Assembly: GCF_015624505.1 (NCBI RefSeq)
Contig: NZ_CP061379.1
Span: forward strand, 806,001-870,000
DNA: 64,000 nucleotides
Direction: 5' to 3'
From: Bradyrhizobium commune
GTDB lineage: Bacteria; Pseudomonadota; Alphaproteobacteria; Rhizobiales; Xanthobacteraceae
The position numbers and the translations under genes are program-made. This document shows, one piece after another, positions 63,346-64,000 of the stretch; position 1 is the stretch's first letter; each line of letters begins with the position of its first letter. The notes beneath the pieces were generated by a model, which was not told where the DNA came from, ran no database searches, and worked only from the letters and a program-made list of their open reading frames with translations.

Positions 63346-64000
63346 ATGCCCCTCCGCCTCATCTTCATGGGCACGCCCGATTTCTCCGTGCCGACGCTGC
63401 TCGAGCTGGTCGCGCACGGCCATGAGATCGTCGCCGTCTATACCCGCGCGCCGAAACCGGGCGGGCGGCGCGGCCTGCAATTGCAGCCGACCCCGGTCGA
63501 GGAAGCCGCGCGAAAACTCGGCATTCCCGTGCTGACGCCGAAGACGCTGAAGACGCCCGAGGCGCTGGAAGAATTTCGCGCCTTCGACGCGGATGCCGCC
63601 GTCGTCGTCGCCTACGGCATGATCCTGCCGCAGGCGATCCTCGATGCGCCAAAGCTCGGCTGCTACAATCTGCATGCCTCGCTGCTGCCGCGCTGGCGCG
63701 GCGCAGCGCCAATCAACCGCGCCATCATGGCAGGTGATGCCGAGAGCGGCGTCATGGTGATGAAGATGGATGTCGGCCTCGATACCGGCGACGTCGCCAT
63801 GGCCGAGCGCATCGCGATCACCGACACCATGACCGCGGTCGATCTGCATGATCGCCTCTCCCGGCTCGGCGCCGATCTGATGGTGCGCGCCATGGCCGCG
63901 CTCGACCGCGGCGGGCTTCAGCTCAAGAAGCAGAGCGAGGACGGCGTCACTTACGCCGCCAAGATCGACAAGGCCGAGGCCCGCATCGACTGGACCAAGC
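63346..64000 (+). CDS. fmt: Methionyl-tRNA formyltransferase, 3' end outside window
   Basis: 218 codons of an approximately 310-residue protein. It has the N-terminal [13 protein letters not shown] motif, the catalytic VVAYGMILP and the [16 protein letters not shown] signature. Formylates initiator Met-tRNA using 10-formyltetrahydrofolate. It runs off the window edge and lies behind def in the conserved order. Confidence 0.96.
   Translation, partial: MPLRLIFMGTPDFSVPTLLELVAHGHEIVAVYTRAPKPGGRRGLQLQPTPVEEAARKLGIPVLTPKTLKTPEALEEFRAFDADAAVVVAYGMILPQAILDAPKLGCYNLHASLLPRWRGAAPINRAIMAGDAESGVMVMKMDVGLDTGDVAMAERIAITDTMTAVDLHDRLSRLGADLMVRAMAALDRGGLQLKKQSEDGVTYAAKIDKAEARIDWTK

Noticed and set aside
62437..63849. 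Upstream in-frame extension of rmuC
   Set aside because: It would run antisense to def and through repeats; the family start is at 62436. The 8-residue periodicity in it is simply the 24-bp DNA repeat translated.
1..64000. tRNA or rRNA genes, prophage or genomic island borders
   Set aside because: I saw no tRNA-like TTC-loop sequences with pairing arms, no integrase and no complete transposase; gene content is chromosomal core plus small accessory genes.

Overview
This window is a GC-rich chromosomal stretch of an alphaproteobacterium, most likely Bradyrhizobium or a close relative in the Nitrobacteraceae. Three things point there. First, there is a rhizobial regulatory locus: HPr, an EIIA-Man domain, a truncated HPr kinase, ChvG, ChvI and, a little further on, PckA. 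Second, several small exported proteins look like ones I remember from Bradyrhizobium. Third, nearly every larger gap carries short palindromic repeats of the kinds common in that group. Genes are packed tightly, often with 4-nt start/stop overlaps. I saw no tRNA or rRNA genes, prophage, complete insertion sequence or CRISPR array.

Layout. 1-5.6 kb: end of a PAS-GGDEF-EAL protein, an acyl-CoA dehydrogenase-like flavoprotein, an exported serine hydrolase, a DUF1330 protein and small exported or membrane proteins. 5.8-10.5 kb: accessory genes (exported TPR protein, SRPBCC protein, Asp/Glu racemase family, a divergent HxlR regulator and membrane protein). 10.8-14.4 kb: lepA and a membrane glycosyltransferase. 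14.4-23.9 kb: ptsH, EIIA-Man, hprK, chvG and chvI on the minus strand, then a HugZ-like gene and a large exported TPR-CHAT protein, then pckA. 24-35.3 kb: thioesterase, glgP, a GIY-YIG gene enclosed by 42-bp terminal inverted repeats, DUF2865, pyrE, gst, lysE-type exporter and polA. 35.3-44.7 kb: LysR/quinone oxidoreductase pair, acyltransferase, ugd, hrpB, retropepsin-like protease and a phosphohexomutase. 44.7-49 kb: small exported proteins with a sterol-desaturase-family gene, a divergent two-component pair and an Lrp regulator. 49-51.4 kb: pfkB, nudC and HIT. 51.6-56.1 kb: an overlapping operon with an amino-acid-type ABC transporter, an SDR protein and an enolase-superfamily enzyme. 56.2-64 kb: SRP RNA, dnaX-ybaB-recR, ampG, rmuC, def and the 5' part of fmt.

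How genes work together. The PTS proteins lack a sugar permease, so they are probably regulatory and feed into HprK and ChvG/ChvI control of carbon metabolism and envelope state; PckA is the gluconeogenic output next door. Ugd and the phosphohexomutase supply nucleotide-sugar precursors. The 51.6-56.1 kb operon looks like uptake plus catabolism of one small solute. Dnax-ybaB-recR, polA, hrpB, rmuC, lepA, def and fmt are housekeeping.

Most notable observations: a GIY-YIG gene packaged like a minimal mobile element, with non-coding relatives nearby; an exported TPR-CHAT protein with an intact His/Cys dyad between chvI and pckA; a DNA polymerase I whose proofreading residues are mostly replaced; an SDR protein without YxxxK; a DnaX without its zinc cysteines; a phased triple 24-bp repeat with CtrA-like half-sites between rmuC and def; and a 10-bp-phased direct repeat upstream of a two-component operon.
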